From: Shimia sp. CNT1-13L.2
GTDB lineage: Bacteria; Pseudomonadota; Alphaproteobacteria; Rhodobacterales; Rhodobacteraceae
Assembly (NCBI RefSeq): GCF_024331145.1
Contig: NZ_JANDJO010000015.1
Span: 1-46,791, forward strand
Reading direction: 5' to 3'
Length of the DNA: 46,791 nucleotides
This document shows positions 8,978-18,302 of the stretch, in pieces. The stretch's first letter is position 1. Every line of letters starts with the position of its first letter. The position numbers and the translations under genes were made by a program. The notes beneath the pieces were generated by a model. It was not told the DNA's origin and made no database searches. It saw nothing but the letters and a program-made list of their open reading frames with translations.

Positions 8978-9957
8978 TGCGCCTCGAACTTGGCCTTCTC
9001 CTGGTGTTGATCGCGCTCTTCGTGGTCTCGCTGACCGTCGGGCCGGCAAATGTCCCCGCCCGCGACAGCCTTGCTGCCCTGTTCGACCCCGGCTACGGGC
9101 CGCTGACGTTGGTCATGCAGGAAATTCGCCTGCCGCGCGCCCTGTTGGCGATTATCGTTGGCGCGGGCCTCGGGTTGGCGGGTGCTTCCATGCAGGGCTA
9201 CCTGCGTAACCCTCTTGCTGAACCGGGGTTGATTGGTGTTTCCGGCTCCGCGGCCCTTGGCGCTGTGCTTGCCATCTATAGCGGTCTGGCGGCCGGAGCC
9301 TCGCTCGGGTTGCCATTGGCCGCTCTTGCTGGCGCATTGGTGGGAGTTTTTCTGGTCATGACACTGGCCGGGCCGCGCGGCGGGTCACTGACCCTGATCC
9401 TCGCTGGGATCGCGATTTCGGCTCTCGCAGGGGCTCTGACATCGCTGGTTCTGAACCTATCGCCCAACCCTTTTGCTGCAAATGAAATCGTATTCTGGAT
9501 GATGGGTTCTCTGGCTGACAGGTCGATGACCCACGTTTGGCTGGCGCTGCCTTTCGTGTTGGCGGGCATTGCCATCATCGCGACCACCGCACGGGGATTG
9601 GATGCCCTCACTCTTGGCGAAGATGCCGCCCAGACCATGGGGATTGACCTTGGACGCCTGCGTCTGTTGCTGGTCTTCGGCACGGCCGCCATCGTTGGCG
9701 GCACCACGGCAGTGGCCGGTGCCATTGGCTTTGTCGGTCTTGTTGTGCCCCATATCCTGCGCCCGTTGGTCGGCGCGCGTCCCTCGCGCCTGTTGTGGTC
9801 CTCGGCGATCGGCGGCGCGATCATGCTGCAACTGGCCGATATCGCCGTGCGCCTGATCCTGCCTGAACGCGATCTCAAGCTGGGTGTCGTCACCGCCATC
9901 GTAGGGGCACCGCTGTTCCTGCACCTCATCTTCAAGACCCGGAAGGAACTGCCATGA
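8977..9957 (+). CDS. btuC: Cobalamin ABC transporter permease BtuC-like
   Basis: A 326-residue FecCD-family inner-membrane permease. The signatures LRNPLAEPGLIGVSGSAALG (about residues 76-95) and AGAIGFVGLVVPHILRPLVG are present, with roughly ten hydrophobic stretches. A GGAGGG ribosome-binding site at 8965-8970 sits just before the ATG, which overlaps the previous stop (TGATG). Substrate assignment to corrinoids comes from position in the riboswitch-led operon rather than from the permease itself. Confidence 0.92.
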   Translation: MRLELGLLLVLIALFVVSLTVGPANVPARDSLAALFDPGYGPLTLVMQEIRLPRALLAIIVGAGLGLAGASMQGYLRNPLAEPGLIGVSGSAALGAVLAIYSGLAAGASLGLPLAALAGALVGVFLVMTLAGPRGGSLTLILAGIAISALAGALTSLVLNLSPNPFAANEIVFWMMGSLADRSMTHVWLALPFVLAGIAIIATTARGLDALTLGEDAAQTMGIDLGRLRLLLVFGTAAIVGGTTAVAGAIGFVGLVVPHILRPLVGARPSRLLWSSAIGGAIMLQLADIAVRLILPERDLKLGVVTAIVGAPLFLHLIFKTRKELP

Positions 9958-10712
9958 GCCTTCTGTCCGTCAAGAATCTGGGCGTGACCCTTCGCAATCG
10001 AACGGTGTTCGAAGACATCAGTTTTAGCGTCCCAAAGGGCGAGTTCATTGGCCTCATCGGCCCCAACGGTGCTGGCAAAACCACACTGATGCGAGCGAGC
10101 CTTGGCCTTTTGCCTCACACGGGCAACAGCACAATCGCAGAGATGTCTGCGCGCGACCGTGCCCATGCCGTTGCATGGATGCCGCAATCGCGTGAAATTG
10201 CCTGGCCGATTTCCGTTGAACGGATCGTGGCGTTGGGAAGACTTCCCCACCTGGGGGCCGGGCAAAAGATGCCGCCTCAGGATCAGGCGCATGTAGATGC
10301 CGCGATTTCCCGTCTGGGGCTTGATGCCTTTCGCGCGCGCGCAGCGTCACGGCTTTCCGGTGGGGAACAGGCACGTGCGCTGATCGCGCGTTCGATTGCG
10401 CAGGACACACCGCTGTTGATGGCGGACGAACCGATTGCGGGGCTGGATCCTGCGCATCAGATTTCGACAATGCAGGTGTTCAGCGAGTTGGCCAAGGAAG
10501 GCCACGCGGTTGTCGTCTCGATCCATGATCTTGGGCTGGCGGCACGCCATTGCACGCGTCTTATCCTGTTGGCCAAAGGGGGCATTCTGGCAGATGGCAA
10601 ACCACGCGATGTCTTGACCCCCGACCTGATGGCCGAAGCATTCGGGATTTCAGTCTGGCATGAAGAAACCGAACAAGGACCGGTGTTCCAGCCTCTGGAG
10701 GTGGTTTCATGA
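9954..10712 (+). CDS. btuD: Cobalamin ABC transporter ATPase BtuD-like
   Basis: A 252-residue ATPase with Walker A GPNGAGKTT, signature LSGGEQ, Walker B PLLMADEP and switch His in SIHDLGLAARH. The start overlaps the permease stop by ATGA and its stop overlaps cbiZ by the same 4 bases, showing tight translational coupling through the transport genes. It would drive corrinoid import with the products of the two genes before it. Confidence 0.92.
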   Translation: MSLLSVKNLGVTLRNRTVFEDISFSVPKGEFIGLIGPNGAGKTTLMRASLGLLPHTGNSTIAEMSARDRAHAVAWMPQSREIAWPISVERIVALGRLPHLGAGQKMPPQDQAHVDAAISRLGLDAFRARAASRLSGGEQARALIARSIAQDTPLLMADEPIAGLDPAHQISTMQVFSELAKEGHAVVVSIHDLGLAARHCTRLILLAKGGILADGKPRDVLTPDLMAEAFGISVWHEETEQGPVFQPLEVVS

Positions 10713-11371
10713 GCCGCGTTGCGTTGGACGCCCCCTGGCTGAGCTTTGACCTTGGCGCAGACATGCAGGTGTTGAGCTGGTCGCTGAACGCGCCCGGTTT
10801 CACCGAAGCCAACCGTATTCTGTGGCGGGAAGTGCGCAATCGCGATCTCCCTCCGGGTGCCGATGTGCATGAATGGGTATCGCGCGAATTGGCGAGGCGG
10901 GACGCAAGTGATGCGGTGCTGATGCTGACTTCGCGTGACATCACTTTCTACGAAGAACGCCGGACACAGGTTGGCGGCGTGACTGTCGACGCCCTTGCCA
11001 CCGTCGGTCTTTCGAACGGTGAGCGCGTGGGCTCTCGCGTGGACTACTCGGGGCGCGACTGGGGCACGATCAATGTGGGGGTCCGCATCAGCGAAGGTCT
11101 GACGCAGGCGGCGCTGATTGAAGCCATGAGCATTGCCGTCCAGGCCCGCACGGCCGCAGTGATGGATGCAGGTTTTCGACTGCCCACCGGCATCGCAACC
11201 GGCACAGGTACGGATTGTGTCGCTATCGCCGCCCCCAAAGGCAGCACGCCTTATGCGGGGCTACATACAGACACCGGCGAAGCCATTGGCCGCGCCGTCT
11301 ATGACGCGGTCTTTGCAGGGGCCGAGATTTGGATCAACGAAACAAAGGAGAGGCAACGTGCCAGAGCTTGA
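10709..11371 (+). CDS. cbiZ: Adenosylcobinamide amidohydrolase CbiZ
   Basis: A 220-residue cytoplasmic enzyme of the CbiZ family, which hydrolyses the aminopropanol side chain of adenosylcobinamide to give adenosylcobyric acid for re-entry into B12 synthesis. Recognisable blocks are MLTSRDITFYEERRTQVGGV, ATVGLSNGERVG, WGTINVGVRISEGLT, TGIATGTGTDCVAIA and GLHTDTGEAIGRAVYDAV. It overlaps the transporter ATPase gene by 4 bp. Its presence implies that imported incomplete corrinoids or foreign cobamides are remodelled, and that the cell can complete the nucleotide loop with genes outside this window. Confidence 0.93.
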   Translation: MSRVALDAPWLSFDLGADMQVLSWSLNAPGFTEANRILWREVRNRDLPPGADVHEWVSRELARRDASDAVLMLTSRDITFYEERRTQVGGVTVDALATVGLSNGERVGSRVDYSGRDWGTINVGVRISEGLTQAALIEAMSIAVQARTAAVMDAGFRLPTGIATGTGTDCVAIAAPKGSTPYAGLHTDTGEAIGRAVYDAVFAGAEIWINETKERQRARA

Positions 11372-12359
11372 AAACGTACTGCGCGCAGCGCTGACGCAGG
11401 AAGACACCGGATGGAACATGGGGTCCTTTGGGGCCATCGCGGAATTCCATCACGTCTATGGTGACACGGCGCCGACCGCATTTGACGGGTTGCAGCAGGT
11501 CACACCCCGCGGCGGTGTTCGGATTGACCGCCTTGAAGGCGTCACGCCAGTTGCCTACGAAACCCTGAGCCCCAAGCCGCACCGCTGGACCCAGGCCGTA
11601 TCGCTTTGCCTGCCAGAGGCCGAGGCCGCGATGCACCAGCGCGAGGTACTGACGGAACTGGGGCCAGACGCGAACGCGCTGCGCGAGGAAGATCGCGGCG
11701 CGGTTCTGTTTGACATGGGATTGGGTCAGTATCAGGTCGATTTTTGCATTCGAACAGCGGATGCCGCGTTGCTCGATGTGCTGCGTGCGCAGGAAGGCAA
11801 ATCGCTGTTTGATCACGGCAATCCCGCCATGGGCGCCATCCTCAAGGCTCACCCGCATCGCGTTGCGCTTACCCGTCTCGGGCGTGTCGAAGTCTACCAG
11901 ATGATCGGTGGCCCCGATACCGATGGCAAATCCCCGGAAGGCCCCCACACCCACGTGCTGCCAAAGCTCCTGCGTGCCGGTCGGACCCATTCGGCCAACA
12001 CGCCCATCCCCGAAGGCTTGGTCCCCTGCTGTGGCGTGCATCCCGAAAACCCTGTGATTGGCAGGCTTGGGGAAGACAAACCCTTCGTGCGTGAGGCTTT
12101 CGATCTGTTCCAGGATCTGCTCAAGGCTTGGGGACCCGAAGCCTATGTGACCGGTAAGGACCGTGCTTGGAAGGCGCTGTCGGACGGAATGGCCGCAAGC
12201 GACGTGGTCGAACCCGAAAGCCGCGTTGGCCGCGCCGGATGGCGAAACGCGATACGCCAGTGGCGCGTGCTGCATGGCGACAGCGCATTGCTTTCGGACT
12301 GGGCAGCAACGTTCGACCGAGATCCGGATCAGGTTGACCCTGAAAACCCCGGACACTGA
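11358..12359 (+). CDS. Conserved-looking protein of unknown function in the cobalamin operon
   Basis: A 333-residue protein starting at GTG 11358, 4 bases after an AAGGAGAGG ribosome-binding site (11345-11353), and overlapping the cbiZ end by 14 bp. The frame is open further upstream inside cbiZ, but that part is shadow sequence. There is no signal peptide or membrane segment, so it should be cytoplasmic. Visible features are an N-terminal block GSFGAIAEFHHVYGD, then TPRGGVRIDRLEGVTPVAYETLS, and a central polar block GPHTHVLPKLLRAGRTHS followed by PCCGVHPENP. The His and Cys residues there could bind metal or a corrinoid, but that is speculation. I do not recognise a characterised family. Context suggests a role in corrinoid handling or salvage. 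Confidence 0.82.
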   Translation: MPELENVLRAALTQEDTGWNMGSFGAIAEFHHVYGDTAPTAFDGLQQVTPRGGVRIDRLEGVTPVAYETLSPKPHRWTQAVSLCLPEAEAAMHQREVLTELGPDANALREEDRGAVLFDMGLGQYQVDFCIRTADAALLDVLRAQEGKSLFDHGNPAMGAILKAHPHRVALTRLGRVEVYQMIGGPDTDGKSPEGPHTHVLPKLLRAGRTHSANTPIPEGLVPCCGVHPENPVIGRLGEDKPFVREAFDLFQDLLKAWGPEAYVTGKDRAWKALSDGMAASDVVEPESRVGRAGWRNAIRQWRVLHGDSALLSDWAATFDRDPDQVDPENPGH

Positions 12360-12386
12360 GCCCCGGAAACTGAGAAAGGACACGCC

Positions 12387-12992
12387 ATGTCTCTCGCTGC
12401 ACTAACAACTTTTCTTGCCACGGGCGGACCGGCTCTTTGGGTGATTGCCGCGCTCTCGACGATAACGCTTGGTCTTGGCTTGTGGAGGGTATGGGATTTG
12501 GCGCTGTTGGGGGTGTGGCGGCGACCGGACGAAGATCGCACCTCGAACGCAACCCCAAGCAGCCGGGTGGCAAAGGCCGCCCGCGACGGGCTGCAGCACC
12601 CCAATTTCACCCGTGAAATGGCTCTGGATGAAACCACGCGGGTGGCAAAGGCAGAGTTGATGGAACTGCGTCGCGGCGTGCGGCCCCTAGAACTGATCGC
12701 TGCCATAGCGCCCTTGGTCGGCCTGCTAGGAACTGTTCTTGGCATGATCGAAGCCTTTCAGGCCCTGCAACAGGCTGGCAACGGTGCAGATCCTTCGGTG
12801 TTGGCCGGAGGTATCTGGGAAGCCCTCTTGACCACCGCGGCCGGGATGGCCGTCGCCATTCCCGCTTCGCTGCTTGCCAGCTGGTTCGAAAGTCTTTCAG
12901 AGCGCGAACAGGCGCGTATGGAAGACGTCGCCGTGCGTGTGTTCAATGCCGTGCCGCCTGCCCAGTCAGGACCGGTACAAGCGGTCGCCTGA
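12387..12992 (+). CDS. exbB: ExbB/TolQ-family proton channel subunit
   Basis: A 201-residue inner-membrane protein with three hydrophobic segments: GPALWVIAALSTITLGLGLW near the start, then LELIAAIAPLVGLLGTVLGMIEAF and GIWEALLTTAAGMAVAIPASLLASWF, the MotA/TolQ/ExbB signature. It would form the pentameric ring of the TonB energy-transducing complex and use the proton gradient. It follows a short gap with AGAAAGG before the ATG and overlaps the first exbD start. Being in the B12 operon, it likely serves the BtuB receptor. Confidence 0.92.
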   Translation: MSLAALTTFLATGGPALWVIAALSTITLGLGLWRVWDLALLGVWRRPDEDRTSNATPSSRVAKAARDGLQHPNFTREMALDETTRVAKAELMELRRGVRPLELIAAIAPLVGLLGTVLGMIEAFQALQQAGNGADPSVLAGGIWEALLTTAAGMAVAIPASLLASWFESLSEREQARMEDVAVRVFNAVPPAQSGPVQAVA

Positions 12993-13369
12993 TGCTGTCG
13001 TTGCCCGCATCCCGGCCACGCAAGCGGCCCAGTCTGACACCGATGATCGACGTGGTGTTCCTACTTCTGGTCTTCTTCATGCTGGCCTCGCAGTTTGGAA
13101 TTGACCGGGTGTTGCCCTTGGGGGCGGGCGGGCAAAGCTCGGCCTATTCCGGTCCACCCAGGTTGGTCGCCATAGAACAGGATGGCGTTCTCTTGAACGG
13201 GCAACGCATGTCGATCGAGGATCTTGCAGGGGCGCTGACACCGCTGGTCACGTCTCAGGCGGATGCCATCGTGCTCAGGCCGGGTGATGGTGTGTCCTTG
13301 CAGTCCTTGATGAACGTGGCATCCGTGCTGGAAGTCGCCGGGTTCACGACCCTTTTGGTGACGGAATAG
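12992..13369 (+). CDS. exbD: ExbD-family biopolymer transport protein, Asp-containing copy
   Basis: A 125-residue single-span inner-membrane protein. The membrane segment LTPMIDVVFLLLVFFMLAS carries the Asp that is essential for proton use in ExbD/TolR. The periplasmic part contains the ExbD-like domain ending LEVAGFTTLLVTE. The start codon overlaps the exbB stop. It is the first of two exbD-like genes; the second has Asn in place of this Asp. Confidence 0.92.
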   Translation: MLSLPASRPRKRPSLTPMIDVVFLLLVFFMLASQFGIDRVLPLGAGGQSSAYSGPPRLVAIEQDGVLLNGQRMSIEDLAGALTPLVTSQADAIVLRPGDGVSLQSLMNVASVLEVAGFTTLLVTE

Positions 13370-13370
13370 G

Positions 13371-13757
13371 ATGGTGGACTTCTCTCTCCCACGCAAGCGA
13401 TCATCAACCGAAGCGGTCTTGCCGATGATCAACGTGGTGTTCCTGCTGTTGATTTTCTTCCTGATGACGACGCGGATTGCACCTCAAGCCCCTTTCCCGG
13501 TGACCCCGCCGGACACCGAGACGGAGGCCACCTCCAAAGCTGCTCCCATGATGTTTCTGTCCTCTACCGGAGAGATGTTCTTTGAAGGCGCCCGAGGGGA
13601 TGCCGCGCTGCAAGTCATCGCCACACACGGCCCCTACGACGAACCGGTGATCCTTCGGGCGGATGCAGAGGTGGCGGCAAAAGAAGTGGCCGCACTTCTG
13701 ACGAAACTCCGGGCCATCGGTGTGACCGAAGTAAGTCTCGTAGGACAAAACCCATGA
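13371..13757 (+). CDS. exbD: ExbD-family protein with Asn replacing the membrane Asp
   Basis: A 128-residue ExbD-like protein starting one base after the first exbD stop. Its single membrane span is VLPMINVVFLLLIFFLMTT: the position that is Asp in the upstream copy is Asn here (codon AAC). The periplasmic domain ends VTEVSLVGQNP. It overlaps the following tonB by ATGA. ExbD works as a dimer inside the ExbB pentamer, so an Asp/Asn pair suggests a heterodimer with a single protonatable site. The same pairing occurs at 38302-39074, arguing against a random loss. Confidence 0.9.
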   Translation: MVDFSLPRKRSSTEAVLPMINVVFLLLIFFLMTTRIAPQAPFPVTPPDTETEATSKAAPMMFLSSTGEMFFEGARGDAALQVIATHGPYDEPVILRADAEVAAKEVAALLTKLRAIGVTEVSLVGQNP

Positions 13758-14548
13758 CATCGGGCACGCGTTTCTTCCTTTTTCTGGCCCTGTCAGCAGG
13801 GGCACATGTCCTGCCCTGGGCGTTCTGGGGAGAAGACGGACAACAGGCTTCTGGTGGGCGCGGCGAAGAGGCTATGACTCTGGCGGCCATCCCGGAAAGT
13901 CTTGGAGACCTTGTGAAAAAATGGGAAGAACCAGTGCAAAGGCTGGATCACGCGCCGACGCTGCATCGCCCCGCGGTTCCGGAAGCACCACAGATCCCCA
14001 CCCGACCGCAGGCCTTACAGGAGGTGTCGCAGCCCTCGCCCAGTCTTGCCGCAGCGATTGCCCCGGATTCACGTCCACACGTGGAAACCCAGCCGCCGCC
14101 GCCCCCTAAGCCCACGCCGCCCCCGAAGCCTGAACCGAACGCAAAACCCAAACCGCCGGCAAAGCCCAAACCGGCCTCTCCGCCACGGGCTGCCGAAAAG
14201 GCCAAAGGCCCCGGTCAGAACATGCATGAAGGGGCCGACAGCAAGGCCAAAGTCACGACCGGTACCAGCAAACGAGAGGCCACCGCCCTCAAGAAATGGG
14301 GCGCGTCCATTAGAAGCCGTGTTGAGCGGCAAAAGCGGAAAGGCTCTCAGCGAGGGAAATTGCGTATACGCGTTGAGGTGCATACATCAGGCCGTCTCTC
14401 TTTCGTGAGCGTCATAGCACCCTCTGGCAATCCCGCGTTGGATGCCGCTGCTCTGGCCGCAGTGAATCGCGCCCGCCTGCCCAAAGCACCGGCGGCAGTC
14501 CCAAAGGGTCAGTACAAATTCAGCCTGACAATGACTTACAGGCCATGA
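13754..14548 (+). CDS. tonB: TonB-family energy transducer of the cobalamin operon
   Basis: A 264-residue protein with an N-terminal hydrophobic anchor (RFFLFLALSAGAHVLPWAFW). A long Pro/Lys-rich periplasmic spacer follows (PPPPPKPTPPPKPEPNAKPK, about residues 115-135 and on). The C-terminal TonB domain runs SIRSRVERQ...GKLRIRVEVHTSGRLSFVSVIAPSGNPALDAAALAAVNRA, followed by a Pro-Lys tail. It would span the periplasm and contact the TonB box of BtuB. The start overlaps the second exbD. The C-terminal domain lacks the usual Tyr-Pro before the first strand, a mild deviation also seen in divergent TonB proteins. Confidence 0.92.
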   Translation: MTSGTRFFLFLALSAGAHVLPWAFWGEDGQQASGGRGEEAMTLAAIPESLGDLVKKWEEPVQRLDHAPTLHRPAVPEAPQIPTRPQALQEVSQPSPSLAAAIAPDSRPHVETQPPPPPKPTPPPKPEPNAKPKPPAKPKPASPPRAAEKAKGPGQNMHEGADSKAKVTTGTSKREATALKKWGASIRSRVERQKRKGSQRGKLRIRVEVHTSGRLSFVSVIAPSGNPALDAAALAAVNRARLPKAPAAVPKGQYKFSLTMTYRP

Positions 14549-14897
14549 AAGGCGTGTGCGCAGGTTCTACTGAGGCGATGCCCGGGTTCACTTCGCTGTG
14601 TCCACCGTAGGCCCTTCCAACACAACACTTCCCACAACACTTGTCCCGCAGTAGCGGTCCTGCAACGACTTTGGTGCAATCTCGTGTTCCTGCGGGTGGC
14701 AGACATGTTCCGAAAACTGTCATCGTGATCGATCCCAAGTCATTGGTAATACGTCATCCTTTTTGGATGGTTCAGTTGAGCAGTTCACGAGCAAGGATTC
14801 TAAAAAAGCAACCGCTGGGCGTTCTGGTGCGTTTTTTGTCTCTAGGATGTCGCTGCTATTTCAGCACCGGGATTCTTGGCGTTCTATCCAAGTCCCG
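14549..14897. other. Intergenic stretch before the second cobalamin riboswitch
   Basis: About 350 bp with no supported gene on either strand. It should contain the end of the B12-uptake transcript and the promoter of the oxygenase operon, but neither a Rho-independent terminator nor a clear promoter can be named. Confidence 0.5.
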
Positions 14898-16419
<1,522 letters not shown>

Positions 16420-16421
16420 TC

Positions 16422-17498
16422 TTGATGAAGGATCTTGTTTCCACCGTCTGGCAAGATACCCAAATGCTGGAATGCGTTTCGGTGATCCCAGAAATGCCCA
16501 ACACGGCAAGTTTCACCTTCCGTGCCCCTTCGGGGGCGCTGTTTTCCTATGATCCAGGGCAGTTCCTGACTTTGGAAATCCCGGCGCCAGATCAACCGGG
16601 CGGCGTGGTGCATCGCACCTATACGATTTCCTCGTCGCCGTCGCGTCCGCGTTCCATCACGATCACGGCCAAGGCGCAGGAGGACAGCATCGGCACCCGC
16701 TGGATGCTGGACAACTTGAAACCGGGGGTGCGCCTGCGCGCCCTTGGCCCAGCAGGCCTGTTCACAAATGCAGGGAGCACGGCGCAGAAGTACCTGTTCA
16801 TCTCGGCCGGCTCAGGCATCACTCCCATGATGTCGATGACCACCTGCCTTTGGGACGAAGGCCGTGATCTCGACGTGGTCTTCATCAACTGCGCCAAACG
16901 CCCATCCGAGATCATCTTTCGCCAGCGGCTTGAGCATATGGCCAGCCGCACGCCTGGGCTGGATCTGAAATTCGTGGTGGAAGAACCTGATCCCTACCGG
17001 CCCTGGACAGGATATCAGGGGATGTTCAACCAGTTGATGCTGGGTCTGATGGCACCGGACTACCTTGAGCGAGAGGTCTACTGCTGTGGCCCCGAGCCAT
17101 TCATGACCGCAGTGCGCGAGGCGCTTGCGGGTTTGGGGTTCAACATGGAGAACTACCACCAGGAGAGCTTTGGCGCACCGGTGGAGAACGAGGCCGATCA
17201 ACCGCCGCTGGACGACGTCACTCTCGATGACGACACGCGGGCCGAAATCCATTTTTCTGCCTCGGGCGTCACCGCCAAGGTAGCCGAGACCGAGACGGTC
17301 CTGGCCGCAGCACGGTCTGTCGGACTGAACATCCCGTCAGGCTGTACTTTTGGCGTTTGTGGCACTTGCAAGGTGAAGAAGACCGAGGGCGAGGTTCACA
17401 TGGTGCACAATGGCGGTATCTCGGAAGATGACATCGCCGAAGGGTATATCCTCGCATGTTGCTCCAACCCGCTTGGCAAGGTCGCGGTCGAGGTCTGA
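16422..17498 (+). CDS. gbcB: FAD/NAD(P)/[2Fe-2S] reductase partner (GbcB type)
   Basis: A 358-residue electron-transfer protein. An FAD-binding domain has RTYTISSSPSRP (about residues 66-77), an NAD(P) domain has SAGSGITPMMSM and YCCGPEPFM, and a C-terminal plant-type ferredoxin domain has Cys ligands in CTFGVCGTCKVKK and ACCSNP. This is the reductase layout of two-component Rieske demethylases. The gene begins 2 bp after the oxygenase stop, so the two form one riboswitch-led operon. It would pass electrons from NAD(P)H to the oxygenase. The operon ends at a strong hairpin terminator. Confidence 0.9.
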   Translation: MMKDLVSTVWQDTQMLECVSVIPEMPNTASFTFRAPSGALFSYDPGQFLTLEIPAPDQPGGVVHRTYTISSSPSRPRSITITAKAQEDSIGTRWMLDNLKPGVRLRALGPAGLFTNAGSTAQKYLFISAGSGITPMMSMTTCLWDEGRDLDVVFINCAKRPSEIIFRQRLEHMASRTPGLDLKFVVEEPDPYRPWTGYQGMFNQLMLGLMAPDYLEREVYCCGPEPFMTAVREALAGLGFNMENYHQESFGAPVENEADQPPLDDVTLDDDTRAEIHFSASGVTAKVAETETVLAAARSVGLNIPSGCTFGVCGTCKVKKTEGEVHMVHNGGISEDDIAEGYILACCSNPLGKVAVEV

Positions 17499-17505
17499 CG
17501 CAATG

Positions 17506-17533
17506 AGGGGCGCTGAGACGCGCCCCTTGTTCT
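17506..17533 (+). terminator. Rho-independent terminator after gbcB
   Basis: The 8-bp stem AGGGGCGC / GCGCCCCT with loop TGAGAC is followed by TGTTCTTT. It begins 8 bp after the gbcB stop. Confidence 0.75.
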
Positions 17534-17779
17534 TTGTGCTGAAACCTCTGCCTTGTGCGTCAATTTCTTCCGAGACGCAGACTAGGCAAGCCTTGGTCAG
17601 GGCACGGCGCTTATTAGGCTCAGAAAAGCGTGGCTCGTCGGGCAGACGGTTGGCATCCTCGATAAAATGACCCTGACAAACGATCTGCTGTGCCCTTCAG
17701 TGGCATGTCGACTTTGAATTGCGTCTTGCTACCAAGATTGAAACTCACTTGGAACTCGAACTGCGTGCTCTTTCATCGA
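17534..17779. other. Intergenic stretch between convergent operons
   Basis: About 245 bp between the end of the oxygenase operon and the end of the minus-strand cupredoxin gene. No supported gene or RNA is visible. Confidence 0.5.
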
Positions 17780-18253
17780 CTACCTGCGTGCCATGTCCTC
17801 TTGCATCTTTGCAAACAAGCGTTCGAAGATCACCCGCCCAACGCCACTGACTTTGTCATAGCTGATCTGGTCAATATTCGACTCTGGCGATCCCACCACG
17901 ACCAGCGCATACATCCCGTGCCGACCATGGACCTTGCAGCGAAAGCCGTAGATGCCGGGAATTTCCAATAGGACTTCCGCCTTTGGCTTGTGCTCAATAT
18001 CCACCAGCCCAGCGCCCTCCGGCCACATGCCCTCAAGAGACGTTACCGTATGATTACCTGTAGAATTCAAAAACCGAACTGAATCTCCAGGCTCAATCCA
18101 AAGGTAATCCGGGCTGAAACGATAAACCTCTTCCGGTGTTAGGGCCGAAAGATCAATCAACTGATCGATGTCATGCACTTCGGCCTGAGCCCCGGTCCCT
18201 CCCCAAATCATACAGGCCATGCAGAAAGCAATGCTGCGGAATTTCGACATCAT
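17780..18253 (-). CDS. Secreted cupredoxin (plastocyanin/pseudoazurin-like blue copper protein)
   Basis: A protein of about 157 residues with a signal peptide (MMSKFRSIAFCMACMIWGGTGAQA). The copper site is readable: His in GNHTVTS and Cys, His, Met in FRCKVHGRHGMYALVVVG. The spacing C-x2-H-x4-M matches pseudoazurin. The start at 18253 or 18250 follows a GAGAGG site; the longer frame to 18295 adds a non-signal leader. It lies about 50 bp downstream of the large cytochrome gene on the same strand, so the two are probably co-transcribed and may exchange electrons. The C-terminal extension after the copper fold (SNIDQISYDKVSGVGRVIFE) is beyond the minimal domain. Confidence 0.88.
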   Translation of the reverse strand: MMSKFRSIAFCMACMIWGGTGAQAEVHDIDQLIDLSALTPEEVYRFSPDYLWIEPGDSVRFLNSTGNHTVTSLEGMWPEGAGLVDIEHKPKAEVLLEIPGIYGFRCKVHGRHGMYALVVVGSPESNIDQISYDKVSGVGRVIFERLFAKMQEDMARR

Positions 18254-18302
18254 GTTTCCTCTCGTTTGATCTGGCTGCGCCAATCTTTTGCTCAATGTGA
18301 CT

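Noticed and set aside
9276..10292. Long minus-strand open frame (338 codons) opposite btuC and btuD
   Set aside because: It runs antisense to two clear ABC transporter genes. The encoded sequence is Arg/Pro/Ala-rich with no domain, as expected for a shadow frame in high-G+C DNA.
11334..12383. Long minus-strand open frame (349 codons) opposite the unknown cobalamin-operon protein
   Set aside because: The plus-strand frame has a strong ribosome-binding site, coupling to cbiZ and a coherent composition. The antisense frame has none of these.
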